From contig NZ_CP021647.1 in NCBI RefSeq assembly GCF_002208135.1, forward strand, positions 933,501 to 997,500: 64,000 nt of DNA. The letters are read 5' to 3'. Each line of letters begins with the position of its first letter. The stretch's first letter is position 1. The stretch comes from Pseudoalteromonas piscicida (GTDB taxonomy: Bacteria; Pseudomonadota; Gammaproteobacteria; Enterobacterales; Alteromonadaceae). Positions 53,389 to 62,478 of the stretch are shown one piece after another. A program made the translations under genes and the position numbers. The notes under the pieces were generated by a model. That model searched no databases. It was not told where the DNA came from and saw only the letters and a program-made list of their open reading frames with translations.

Positions 53389-53425
53389 TGTAATGTCTCT
53401 GTAATCCGTTGTAACTCGGTGTAAT
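53389..53425 (+). promoter_or_regulatory. Four helically phased TGTAAY repeats
   Basis: TGTAAT, TGTAAT, TGTAAC and TGTAAT start at 53389, 53400, 53410 and 53420, on one face of the helix. They end 59 bp before the oxidase start. They resemble an array of activator sites, but the regulator is unknown. Confidence 0.5.
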
Positions 53426-53484
53426 AGCTAAAATCATCACCCTTACATATGCTTTTGAGTAATAGCCTAAAGGAGCATAGTAAA

Positions 53485-55359
53485 ATGAATAAAGAACTAG
53501 ATATTGCCATTGTGGGTGGCGGTGTATCGGGCGTGTATAGTGCATGGCGCCTTCAACAAGAACTTGGCGATACCCATCGCATAGGCTTATTTGAATATAG
53601 TGACCGTATCGGTGGTCGCTTGTATAGTCGTACACTTCCGGGGTTACCCAACGTTGTGGCTGAGCTAGGCGGAATGCGCTTTATTCCGGACGATCATGTG
53701 ATGGTGAGTACGCTGGTGGAGGAGCTAAACCTCCAAACCAAAGACTTTCCAATGGGCTCAAAGCTGCCGTTGTACCCATCAAATGGAGAATGCTCCCCTG
53801 AAGCGGGCAGTGAAAACAACCTATTTTATCTACGCGGGCAATATTTTAGATATCGTGATTTCGCCGAATGCCCAGACAAAATCCCATACCAGCTTGAAGA
53901 ATCAGAGCGAGGTTATGGACCCGAAGATCTTCAAGTTAAAGTCATGAACCTCATCTGCCCGGGCTTTGCCGATATGTCACTTGCAGAGCAGATGAAAGTC
54001 AAAGTATTCGGCAAGGAAATTTGGCGCTTTGGCTTTTGGAACCTGCTTGAGCATGTATTGAGTAATGAAGCATACCTCTTTATGAAAGAAGCAGGTGGCT
54101 ACGATGCTAATGTCGCGAATGCCAGCGCGGTTACTCAGTTGCCAGCTACTGAATATAGCGATGATACGGTATTTAAGACTCTCAAAGATGGTTTTCAGGC
54201 GTTACCGCTGAAGTTATGTGAAGAGTTTGCCGCGGCACCAGGCTGCCTTGAAAGCAGTAAACGCGTTAATATGCTAAATCGACTCGCAAAAATTGAGCTG
54301 CATGATTGTGGCGAGTATCGTTATGTACTCACTTTTCAACCAACACAAGTGAATAGCAGTGGGAAAGTGGTTGATAAAGATGCCCCCGCATATAGCGTCA
54401 AAGTGAAGCGGCTTATTTTGGCTATGCCAAGACGCTCGCTTGAGCTAATTGAATCGCCGTTCTTTGATGACCCTTGGTTAAAAGAAAACATTCCGTCTGT
54501 ACTTATCCAAAAGGCGATTAAGATGTTTATGGCTTACGAGCAACCTTGGTGGCGCAGTTTGGGTCTTGTTGCAGGTCGTTCTGTCACTGACTTACCAATC
54601 CGTCAAACCTATTACATGGGCACGGAATGCGACCAAAAAGAATGCCTTAAATACGGGACAGACGACGAAGGCAAACGGGTGTGTAAAAAAGAGCACACCT
54701 ATGGTGAGCCTAATACCAACTCGCTGCTAATGGCTTCTTACAATGATATTGGCACCATCCCTTACTGGAAAGGGTTAGAAAAGGGCGAGCATTACCCAGG
54801 CTTTATGCCAGCCTATGGTGCACAAGGCTATACCGAAAACGAGATAGTACCTAAAAATCAGTATCAAATTACCACGGGGATGGTGGAAGCGGCACATCGC
54901 CAAATTCAAGCATTACATAATCAAAAAGCGCTCCCAATGCCATATTCTGCAATCTACCAAGAATGGGGAGATGACCCTTATGGTGGTGGCTGGCATGAGT
55001 GGAAAGCCAATTACCGTCTTGATGAGATCATGTGCAGAATGCGCCACCCTGTCGCGAGTGAAGAAATCTATATTGTTGGCGAAGCGTACTCCTATGAACA
55101 AGGTTGGGTGGAAGGCGCGCTAAATACGGCTGAATCGACATTGGCTGAGTTTTTTGCTTTACCTACACCTAAGTGGTTATCTAAAGACAAAGCCCAGTAT
55201 GAACAGTGGCTTAAGTCACACCATAACTACCTACCAGTAGATTGCCGTAAAGGTGGATGCTCATGTCAACATTCTGAGCAACAGCCAAATGCCAGTTCAA
55301 AGACACTAGACAAAGTCACTGAGTTTGCTTATCAAGGTATTAATCATGAGTACCGCTAA
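53485..55359 (+). CDS. L-amino-acid-oxidase-like FAD flavoprotein
   Basis: A 624-residue flavoprotein of the amine oxidase/LAAO family. The FAD-binding motif IAIVGGGVSGVYSAW (about 7-21) is followed by FEYSDRIGGRLYSR and ELGGMRFIPDDH; the C-terminal FAD contact is in EIYIVGEAYSYEQGWVEGAL. It deaminates amino acids to keto acids with H2O2 in known relatives, several from Pseudoalteromonas. The C-terminus has a Cys-rich tail (CRKGGCSCQH). ATG 53485 follows AAGGAG. Its end overlaps the decarboxylase gene by 14 bp. The keto acid would be a fitting substrate for the next enzyme. Confidence 0.82.
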   Translation: MNKELDIAIVGGGVSGVYSAWRLQQELGDTHRIGLFEYSDRIGGRLYSRTLPGLPNVVAELGGMRFIPDDHVMVSTLVEELNLQTKDFPMGSKLPLYPSNGECSPEAGSENNLFYLRGQYFRYRDFAECPDKIPYQLEESERGYGPEDLQVKVMNLICPGFADMSLAEQMKVKVFGKEIWRFGFWNLLEHVLSNEAYLFMKEAGGYDANVANASAVTQLPATEYSDDTVFKTLKDGFQALPLKLCEEFAAAPGCLESSKRVNMLNRLAKIELHDCGEYRYVLTFQPTQVNSSGKVVDKDAPAYSVKVKRLILAMPRRSLELIESPFFDDPWLKENIPSVLIQKAIKMFMAYEQPWWRSLGLVAGRSVTDLPIRQTYYMGTECDQKECLKYGTDDEGKRVCKKEHTYGEPNTNSLLMASYNDIGTIPYWKGLEKGEHYPGFMPAYGAQGYTENEIVPKNQYQITTGMVEAAHRQIQALHNQKALPMPYSAIYQEWGDDPYGGGWHEWKANYRLDEIMCRMRHPVASEEIYIVGEAYSYEQGWVEGALNTAESTLAEFFALPTPKWLSKDKAQYEQWLKSHHNYLPVDCRKGGCSCQHSEQQPNASSKTLDKVTEFAYQGINHEYR

Positions 55360-57109
55360 CTTTACGGTTGCCGACCATTTACTGTGGCGGCTAAAGCAGT
55401 TGGGCCTTGATAAGGTGTTTCAAGTGCCTGGTGACTATGTGCAAGAATTTATGACCGCTCTGGATAATTTTCCTGGTATTGACGCAGTAGGCGATGTAAC
55501 CGAACTGGGAGCAGGCTACGCAGCGGAAGGGTATGCCAGATACCGAGGAATTGGCGCAGTGTCGGTGCAATACGGCGTGGGCACGTTTAGTGTATTAAAC
55601 GCGATTGCTGGCGCTTACGTCGAGCGTAACCCCGTTGTCGTTATATCGGCAAGCCCGTCGGCTGAAAATCGTGTAGATATTGAAGAAACAGGCGCGTTAT
55701 TTCATCACTCTACCGGCGACTATAGCGCTGATAAAAAGGTGTTTGAAAATGTCACTGTTGCCAGTGAAATTCTTTCGGATCCCGCTTCTGCTCCTGAGAT
55801 TATTGATAATGCGTTAAGCCTTGCCATGAGTGAAAAGCGGCCTATTTATCTAGAAGCGTGGCAAAACGTGTGGGGCGCAGCTTGTGATAAACCAGATGGC
55901 CATTTAGTGATCCCAAAACCGGCATCTCATCCTGCGATGATGGCAAGTTTACTAGATAAAGTAATCAACCGACTCAAAGAGGCTAAGAAGCCACTGGTGT
56001 TATTAGGGATCGAAATTACGCGGCTTGGCATACAAAGGGAAGTCGAAAACTTGCTCTGTAATCTCAATATTCCGTATACCACGACGACGCTAGCCAAATC
56101 AGTATTAAGTGAGGCGCAAGGGCTTGGGAAGGCGTTGTTTGTTGGCACCTATGCGGGTGAAGCTTCATGGCCTGAAACGTTTGATTTTGTTAGCAAACGA
56201 GATTGCATTTTAGCGTTGGGGGCAATATTCACCGACGATTACCTGACCATGTTAAAAACACAAGGTAACGAATTGATCCGCGTGAATATGGGCGAAGCAA
56301 GAATTGGTAACTGCGAGCGTTTTAGTGGTATTGATTTAGCGCAGTTCATTGATGATTTAACGGTGTATATTGAGCATTACCCCATGCAGCATCGTGCGCT
56401 TTGCCCGTTGCCGGAAAACCCCTATTTGAACAGTCCCGTACAAGATTGCGATGCCATCACCTACGAAAACTTCTTTTGCACATACCAAAAGCAGCTAGCC
56501 CAATGCGAAAAGGTGCGTGACTTCAATCTTATTTTGGGCGAAAGCTCATCGCTTTATATGGCGGCGCGTTTAACTGGTATTGAAGAGAGCCGCTTTATTA
56601 GTGATGCTGCTTGGGGGTCGTTAGGCCATGAAACCGGTTGTTCACTTGGCACAGCCTTAGCTGACCATCGACGTAGTGTTGTGGTTGCAGGCGACGGTGG
56701 GTTTATGATGATGTGCCAAACACTGTCTAGCATTAGTCATAACAAACTCAATACTGCTGTGTTTGTAATGAGTAACCAAGTGTATGCAATTGAGCAGTCG
56801 TTTGTTGATATCTGTGCGTTTACTCCTGCGGGCGCATTTGCACCATTTGATGATCTTCATCGTTGGGACTATGAATCATTAGCGAATGCGTATTTTGTCG
56901 AATATTTGCATGTAGAGACCGTCGCGGATCTAAATGGGGTTTTTGCTACGCTTCATGAAAACCCATGTAAGCCGTACCTCATTAAAGTGAATATTGATAA
57001 GAAAGATCTCGCACCTGCGATTCAAGATCTCGCCGAAGCCATTACCGGTAAAAAAGTGGACGACTGTCCATGTGGAAACAATAAAGCGCAAGGAAACAAT
57101 AATGCCTAA
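55346..57109 (+). CDS. ThDP-dependent 2-keto-acid decarboxylase (PDC/IPDC-like)
   Basis: A 587-residue ThDP enzyme. Pyruvate/indolepyruvate decarboxylase hallmarks are FQVPGDY (27-31), the activating Glu in TELGAGYAAEGYAR (Glu53), the His pair LFHHSTGDY (120-121), a GDGGFMMMCQTLSS...SNQVYAIEQ ThDP site, and a late Glu in IEQSF. It removes CO2 from a 2-keto acid to give an aldehyde, or could condense it with another aldehyde. The C-terminal tail (DDCPCGNNKA) has a CPC motif. It overlaps both neighbours (14 and 8 bp), an operon with likely coupled translation. Confidence 0.88.
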   Translation: MSTANFTVADHLLWRLKQLGLDKVFQVPGDYVQEFMTALDNFPGIDAVGDVTELGAGYAAEGYARYRGIGAVSVQYGVGTFSVLNAIAGAYVERNPVVVISASPSAENRVDIEETGALFHHSTGDYSADKKVFENVTVASEILSDPASAPEIIDNALSLAMSEKRPIYLEAWQNVWGAACDKPDGHLVIPKPASHPAMMASLLDKVINRLKEAKKPLVLLGIEITRLGIQREVENLLCNLNIPYTTTTLAKSVLSEAQGLGKALFVGTYAGEASWPETFDFVSKRDCILALGAIFTDDYLTMLKTQGNELIRVNMGEARIGNCERFSGIDLAQFIDDLTVYIEHYPMQHRALCPLPENPYLNSPVQDCDAITYENFFCTYQKQLAQCEKVRDFNLILGESSSLYMAARLTGIEESRFISDAAWGSLGHETGCSLGTALADHRRSVVVAGDGGFMMMCQTLSSISHNKLNTAVFVMSNQVYAIEQSFVDICAFTPAGAFAPFDDLHRWDYESLANAYFVEYLHVETVADLNGVFATLHENPCKPYLIKVNIDKKDLAPAIQDLAEAITGKKVDDCPCGNNKAQGNNNA

Positions 57110-58877
57110 ACCATCCAATAAACCTATCCCAGAATCTCAGTTAGACGAAGCACAAAAGCGTATTGACCGCTACTGGCGTGCGACACAAGAATTTATACTC
57201 GCGTTAGAAAGTAAACACGGTTTTTCCGAAAAGCAGCTACTTACGTTATTGCCAACGGGGGATACTTCGATGGAGCGCTTTAGAGAATATCAAGCTAAAG
57301 CGCTTATCTTTAACACACGATTGCAGTTTTCGCCCTCGGTGATTGTGATGTGTAACAATACCGATGATGTAATGCGCGCCTATCAGGAAGCAATAGCATT
57401 TAACTTACCTATTCGAGTGCGATCTGGCGGTCACGATCATGAAGGCGAGTGCACCGGCACTGATGTGGTGCTACTTGATTTAAGCGGTTTAAAAGATTTC
57501 TCCATCGAGAAACAAGGCGATGACTATATTGCCCATATTGGCTCGGGCTATCGCTTTTACCAATTAGTCCCAAAGCTTGCCGCATCTGGCTATAAAGATA
57601 TTCCGCCGTTAACCATTCCGCACGGCACTTGCGCCACAGTCGGGTTAGCTGGCTATATTCAAGGCGGTGGTTGGGGCCCGTGGACGCGAGCGAAAGGGAT
57701 GTGCTGTGAGTCACTGGTTGGTGCGACCGTTATTCTACAAAATGGTTCGAGAGTCGAGGTCTCTGAAACCGAAAATAAGGAGATTTTATGGGCACTGCGC
57801 GGAGGCGGGGCGTTAAGTTATGGGATTGTGACAGAGTTTAGAGTCAAAGCCTTTAAGCTGCCTGAAGAAATCCACCGCTTTGAAATTAACTGGAATAATG
57901 AGGCGGTTGGCTCTACGGACTTAGCCACTTGGCAGCTACTCAGCCAGTGGGAAGATGCGATTAACGACACGGGTAAGGGTACCGAGAACTTAGTTGGGAC
58001 TAACCTAAAAATCAACGCAATCCCGGATATTAGCGAATGTGAAAAGTCACCGGGTTACGAAAAAACCTTAACGCATCCAAGCACTATGTATGGTTATTGG
58101 CAAGGCTCAGAAGCGGAGTTAACTCAGTTTGCTAAACAGTATTTTCCTGCAGCTAAAGTACAGGTGACAGGCACGGACACTAAGCAAAATTATAGCGAAG
58201 CATTGATGTCTGACTGGTCGCGAAACTCCTTGGCTAACCTTAAAAAACTGGGGTTAAAAGGGACGCTTGCCGCAAGTGTAGATGGTAAACCATTTACACC
58301 AGATTTTGATGCCCCAGCGCCGCATAAAATTACCTCAAAGTTAGTGCGACAGTCAGGCCTTACCGAACAAGGCAAGTTAGCGCTATTACGCTCACTCACA
58401 TCGCCTTTACTGTTTGCGCAAAATGCCCCACTTGGACTATTTAGTTATGTCACCTTAGGAGCGATAGCGGGTGAGTTTTATGCTGAAGATACACGAGATG
58501 AGGCGAAAGACCGTGTTGCCTTCCCGTATACTACTGCGCAGTACACCATTCAATACCAAACTTGGTGGAATACCGAGTTACAATACGACGGCAGCTACGA
58601 TAGCAAACGCCTTGGTCAAGCAAATCCGGTATACCGTTATGTAAATCGTGCACTTGATTGGATTGAAGTAAGCCGCGACACCTGTATTGAAGGTGCATAC
58701 GGCGCGTTTATCAGCTTTAAAGACGCATCCATCCCGACGAAAATCTACTTCCAAGAGAATTACGAAAAACTCATTGAAATCAAAGAGGAGTATTCGGGTT
58801 TCACAGTTAAATTAGACTGTGGTGAAGAGGTTTACGTCAACTTTAATCGCCTTAGAACCCGTAAGACAATTATTTAA
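57102..58877 (+). CDS. FAD-linked BBE-type oxidoreductase
   Basis: A 591-residue flavoprotein of the berberine-bridge/vanillyl-alcohol oxidase type. The FAD domain has VRSGGHDHEGECTG (His111, the 8-alpha-histidyl site) and HGTCATVGLAGYIQGGGWGP (Cys177, the 6-S-cysteinyl site), so bicovalent FAD is expected. The C-terminal end (EEVYVNFNRLRTRKTI) matches the BBE segment. The ATG 57102 follows AAGGA and overlaps the decarboxylase by 8 bp. Such enzymes oxidise alcohols, amines or ring systems in secondary metabolism. Substrate is not known. Confidence 0.85.
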   Translation: MPKPSNKPIPESQLDEAQKRIDRYWRATQEFILALESKHGFSEKQLLTLLPTGDTSMERFREYQAKALIFNTRLQFSPSVIVMCNNTDDVMRAYQEAIAFNLPIRVRSGGHDHEGECTGTDVVLLDLSGLKDFSIEKQGDDYIAHIGSGYRFYQLVPKLAASGYKDIPPLTIPHGTCATVGLAGYIQGGGWGPWTRAKGMCCESLVGATVILQNGSRVEVSETENKEILWALRGGGALSYGIVTEFRVKAFKLPEEIHRFEINWNNEAVGSTDLATWQLLSQWEDAINDTGKGTENLVGTNLKINAIPDISECEKSPGYEKTLTHPSTMYGYWQGSEAELTQFAKQYFPAAKVQVTGTDTKQNYSEALMSDWSRNSLANLKKLGLKGTLAASVDGKPFTPDFDAPAPHKITSKLVRQSGLTEQGKLALLRSLTSPLLFAQNAPLGLFSYVTLGAIAGEFYAEDTRDEAKDRVAFPYTTAQYTIQYQTWWNTELQYDGSYDSKRLGQANPVYRYVNRALDWIEVSRDTCIEGAYGAFISFKDASIPTKIYFQENYEKLIEIKEEYSGFTVKLDCGEEVYVNFNRLRTRKTII

Positions 58878-58895
58878 CAGTGTTAAATGTGAAGA

Positions 58896-58928
58896 GCAAA
58901 AAGCCAGTATCGGCTTTTTGCTTGGTTT
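58896..58928 (+). terminator. Terminator of the flavoprotein operon
   Basis: GCAAAAAGCC/GGCTTTTTGC with a 6-nt loop, 18 bp after the stop, followed by a T-containing tail. Confidence 0.75.
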
Positions 58929-58937
58929 CACCTTGAG

Positions 58938-59420
58938 GTAGGAGCTGTTTTACACAGCGATCTTGTTGTTTTTATGTCGGGCTTTGGGCTTAGGTTAGAG
59001 GGATAAATTCTTCAACGAGTATTTGTCGGAACACATAAACCCTCGGCGGGTAAACCGCCTCCTACAAGTGTGCTTTCACTACGGAGTAGGAGCTGTTTTA
59101 CACAGCGATCTTGTTGTTTTTATGTCGGGCTTTGGGCTTAGGTTAGAGGGATAAATTCTTCAACGAGTATTTGTCGGAACACATAAACCCTCGGCGGGTA
59201 AACCGCCTCCTACAAGTGTGCTTTCACTACGGAGTAGGAGCTGTTTTACACAGCGATCTTGTTGTTTTTATGTCGGGCTTTGAGCTCACGTTAGAGGGAT
59301 GGTTTCTTTAACGAGTATCTGTCGGAACACATAAACCCTCGGCGGGTAAACCGCCTCCTACAAGTGTGCTTTCACTACGGAGTAGGAGCTGTTTTACACA
59401 GCGAGCTTGTTGCTTTTATC
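58938..59420. repeat. Tandem 148-bp repeat with REP-like ends
   Basis: Three units of exactly 148 bp start at 58938, 59086 and 59234, with a fourth, partial one at 59382. Each begins GTAGGAGCTGTTTTACACAG and contains, near its end, CGGCGGGTAAACCGCCTCCT, an inverted relative of the start. The third unit has several substitutions. The core is shared with the array at 9302. No gene is inside. Confidence 0.95.
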
Positions 59421-59452
59421 ATGTATTTCACGCAATAGAGATAGAAAGTATT

Positions 59453-60010
59453 TTAAATATCTAACACCACCACTTCCATTTGTTCTTGCGTATCGTAAGG
59501 TTGGATCTGCATTTTTATTTGGCTCTCTGAAACTAACTCCAACTGACCTTCTGCGGCTTTGTATTTGCTATGAACAACCTTTACCGCGTGAATACCAAAC
59601 CCGATTTCTCGCTCTAAGCGTAGAACTAACCCAAATGAGGTGGTGGCACCGCCGTTGGTTCGGTAAAGCACATAGCTATCGTCATTGACGTTCAGTCGAT
59701 TAAGTTCGGCAAAGGAGTAGTCGACGCCGCTTCGTTTTATCTCGGAATAATCACCAGCGGCAAAGATGAATACGATGAAACTCGGCACTGCTGCCGCCAA
59801 AGCGACTAAGAAGCCAGACACTTTGAGTAACTTGGTGCGTCGAAATAACGACCACAGCAACACTGAAGCGGGTAAGGTGATAGCCAGTATCATAACGAAA
59901 AGGTAATTATGCTGAGGAGCCGCAAATCTTAATTCCCAAGGCAAATTACTCATATTAAGGATGACTAGTAATACAACAATGACCAGCGCAATACTTGAAA
60001 ATCGTTTCAT
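59453..60010 (-). CDS. Membrane protein of unknown function
   Basis: A 185-residue protein with three hydrophobic segments near the N-terminus (SIALVIVVLLVILNMSNL, LFVMILAITLPASVLLWSLF, GFLVALAAAVPSFIVFIFAA) and a soluble C-terminal part (SYVLYRTNGGATTSFGLVLR, EREIGFGIHAVKVVHS). No recognised domain. It sits 52 bp after the DUF2000 gene, same strand, so they may share a transcript. Confidence 0.65.
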   Translation of the reverse strand: MKRFSSIALVIVVLLVILNMSNLPWELRFAAPQHNYLFVMILAITLPASVLLWSLFRRTKLLKVSGFLVALAAAVPSFIVFIFAAGDYSEIKRSGVDYSFAELNRLNVNDDSYVLYRTNGGATTSFGLVLRLEREIGFGIHAVKVVHSKYKAAEGQLELVSESQIKMQIQPYDTQEQMEVVVLDI

Positions 60011-60062
60011 AAATTAAATCTAAACAATAACCAAATCAGTAATACCAAAAATAAGCCTCAGG

Positions 60063-60506
60063 TTATTTAAACAAGCTGAATTTCCCTGTAAATTTTTTAA
60101 GCTCCGTGCTATCGCCAAACATGCAAATGCCAAAGTACTCTAAGTCTTGTTCTGGTGTTTCAGCGGTGGCCTTTACTTGCTGTTCGGATGTGCCAACAAT
60201 CATGGTATTTGTAAAGTCGGTAAAGGGAATTTTACGAGCCTCAAGCTCTGCCCGTACCTTTCTAATTTTATTACTGTTATCCGCTTTAAGCACAATAAAA
60301 GGATAGTGTGAGATGGAAGGGTGAATACCGCCCTCTGCGTCTTGATACGGTAAAAAGCAGAGCTCATCAGTATTACCTATTTGGTCAACGAGCCCCGCGG
60401 TCATATGGCCAAGCGCATTGAAAAGTCGACCAAGTTCAACTTTTTTATTGAGCACAGTAACGAATCGCTTTGAGTTCTCGTCCGGTAAAGTGGAAAAATC
60501 AGTCAT
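60063..60506 (-). CDS. DUF2000-family protein
   Basis: A 147-residue protein. ATG 60506 follows AAGGA and is preferred over an upstream start. The DUF2000 pattern is recognisable: RFVTVLNKKVELGRLFNALG, then HMTAGL, then HYPFIVLKADNSNKIRKVRA, DFTNTMIVGTSEQQ and YFGICMFGDSTELKKFTGKF. The family has a peptidyl-tRNA-hydrolase-like fold; its function is unknown. Confidence 0.82.
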   Translation of the reverse strand: MTDFSTLPDENSKRFVTVLNKKVELGRLFNALGHMTAGLVDQIGNTDELCFLPYQDAEGGIHPSISHYPFIVLKADNSNKIRKVRAELEARKIPFTDFTNTMIVGTSEQQVKATAETPEQDLEYFGICMFGDSTELKKFTGKFSLFK

Positions 60507-60604
60507 AGGCTTCCTTGAGTTAGAAAAGTGGCGCTTAACCATATCATATTAAAAATATCACTGCGCTTTGGTTTAGATAATTGATTGTAATTCCTTAAAA
60601 TTTC

Positions 60605-61618
60605 CTAAGGAGAGACAGTAAATTTTGTTAGGCCAATCAGTTGTCCTGAATTGGTGACAACGTGTACCGCCCACTTTCCTGCTGAATCTGCGGGAAAATT
60701 GGTCTTATGGCTCCAAGCTCGATAACCTTTCTCGCGTCCACCGCTGATATTTAAAGGAATTCGGTCAACCACTTGTTTGTTGTGTACCCACACATGAAAT
60801 ATCTTTTCATTCAGTCCCCGTGGTGCTTTTACCGCGCTCCAGGTATACAAGCCTTGAGCATGCAGCGAATGGGTATTGAGATGTTGAATACTGTTCATTG
60901 GCTTTCGCTGCTCTCTATCAACTTCATAGGCCAACGCAATGTCGGTGAGTCGTAAGGCTGCAGGGGGAACCCAGCTGCGTAGCTGCCACAAACCGGCGCT
61001 GAGTGCACTTAACAGCAGAGCTAACAAAGGGAAACGCCACCATCTTGCGTGTGGCATGACATTGGCAAGGCTCGGTAGGGTAAGCACAATGGCGGTAACT
61101 AGCGCTATTTGTATGCTTTGGTCGGTGGTAAGATGAAGTAAAATAGGTAGCGTAACTGAAATCACAACAAACAAAGCAAAATTATGGAATACCATAAACA
61201 GCACGTTGTGCCGGGCTAGCTTTTTGTAATATATCGGGTCCACAACGGAGATAAACGCGCAGAGTGCAATTAAGCAGGTAAACGCGGCCTGTGGATGGTT
61301 CCATGTCGTGGCAGCCAAGAAAAAAGGCAGTGCGAAGAATAGGCTTTCTTGTTGCACCATTTGTAGGGCAAAGCGCATAAAGTTGGGCGATAACACAATG
61401 CCAAATCGTTGTTCAACTTGGTCGCGTAGCCAGTTATCAATAATAAGCCACAGCCAACTGGTGAGTAAAAGCAGAGCGATGATCTGTGAAAATGACTCTT
61501 TCCGTTCAACCAATATAAAGCTCGCTATACCGCTACAAAAAGCCAGTAGTGCCATCAGACCCGGCCACTTCTGCATCATCAAAATAAATTTTGTTATTAG
61601 GTTTTTGAAATAACGCAT
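60605..61618 (-). CDS. Membrane protein with DUF5924-like and DUF2914 domains
   Basis: A 337-residue protein with about eight membrane helices in the first 220 residues (LMALLAFCSGIASFILVERK, IIALLLLTSWLWLIIDNWL, ALVTAIVLTLPSLANVM) and a C-terminal DUF2914 domain (GLYTWSAVKAPRGLNEKIFH, VWVHNKQVVDRIPLNISGG, WAVHVVTNSGQLIG). DUF2914 is usually exported and often carbohydrate- or cell-surface-linked. Function not known. Confidence 0.8.
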   Translation of the reverse strand: MRYFKNLITKFILMMQKWPGLMALLAFCSGIASFILVERKESFSQIIALLLLTSWLWLIIDNWLRDQVEQRFGIVLSPNFMRFALQMVQQESLFFALPFFLAATTWNHPQAAFTCLIALCAFISVVDPIYYKKLARHNVLFMVFHNFALFVVISVTLPILLHLTTDQSIQIALVTAIVLTLPSLANVMPHARWWRFPLLALLLSALSAGLWQLRSWVPPAALRLTDIALAYEVDREQRKPMNSIQHLNTHSLHAQGLYTWSAVKAPRGLNEKIFHVWVHNKQVVDRIPLNISGGREKGYRAWSHKTNFPADSAGKWAVHVVTNSGQLIGLTKFTVSP

Positions 61619-61864
61619 TGAAATAGAACTTGCTTGCTGATTTTACCATTGAAGCATCTTAACCATGAATGCAATATGAGCTTGAATGCACTATAGATTT
61701 GTACATTTAGCATTCGCAAGGGGAGGTTTTCAGCTCTTGATTTTAGATTCGCGAGATCTCTTGTTTGATCACAAGTCTATCAACCTGTGTTTTCCGTTGA
61801 TGCAAAAAGTGATTGGCTGGAGTACAAAGTTGACATGTTGCGCTTTGACTCCAAGCCTATAGCG

Positions 61865-62329
61865 TTATAGTTTGCTGGTTAAAGGCTCAGACTTGCCAAT
61901 CAATTTGCTTGAGCTTTTACCTGTTTTTTGATGAATAGCAACAAAGTATTCGATTGGATATTTCAGTTTTGATAGCACCATTTTAGGTGCATTTCGACTT
62001 ATATCGACAGGCGTAGGCCAAGTGATAGAAACATTTCCAGTCTTATTGTCAAGAATGCATGGGGGAATCGTACCTTTGAAGCTAGTTACAGATGTTCCGT
62101 CGGTATTGGCAAATAAAACTGAGCAAGTATACAGCTTGTTTTCTGGACTGAAGTTCTCAATAGCGTAATCGAAAGAAACTTTAATTTCATGTTTTCTTTG
62201 CTGTAAATTGCCAATCTCTTCAACTTCTAGATTGGACAGTGATGCAGTGCTTATTTCTATTTGAGAATAATCTGTTGTTGCGCAACCGCTGAGGATGAGC
62301 AGTGATGCTAAAACAGGTAATACTTTCAT
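61865..62329 (-). CDS. Lipoprotein of unknown function
   Basis: A 154-residue protein. ATG 62329 follows AAGGAGA and begins a lipoprotein signal (LLILSGCATT, Cys16). The upstream start would place a long hydrophilic segment before the signal and is rejected. The mature part looks beta-rich (HEIKVSFDYAIENFS, NKTGNVSITWPTPVDIS). No family recognised. A stand-alone gene. Confidence 0.75.
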   Translation of the reverse strand: MKVLPVLASLLILSGCATTDYSQIEISTASLSNLEVEEIGNLQQRKHEIKVSFDYAIENFSPENKLYTCSVLFANTDGTSVTSFKGTIPPCILDNKTGNVSITWPTPVDISRNAPKMVLSKLKYPIEYFVAIHQKTGKSSSKLIGKSEPLTSKL

Positions 62330-62478
62330 TATTTTCTCCTTAAAATAAAGTTTGTAATAAGTAATTGAAACCTTAAATAATTTGTTTTTGGTCAAAGCTT
62401 GCTTAATGAAAGATAGCGTGACGTGTAGATTTGCATGATAGGAAAAGGTAACGAAAAATTAAACTAGTGTCACTATAT

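Noticed and set aside
58938-59420. Regularly spaced repeats that might be a CRISPR array
   Set aside because: Units are 148 bp and nearly identical along their full length, with no unique spacers and no cas genes.
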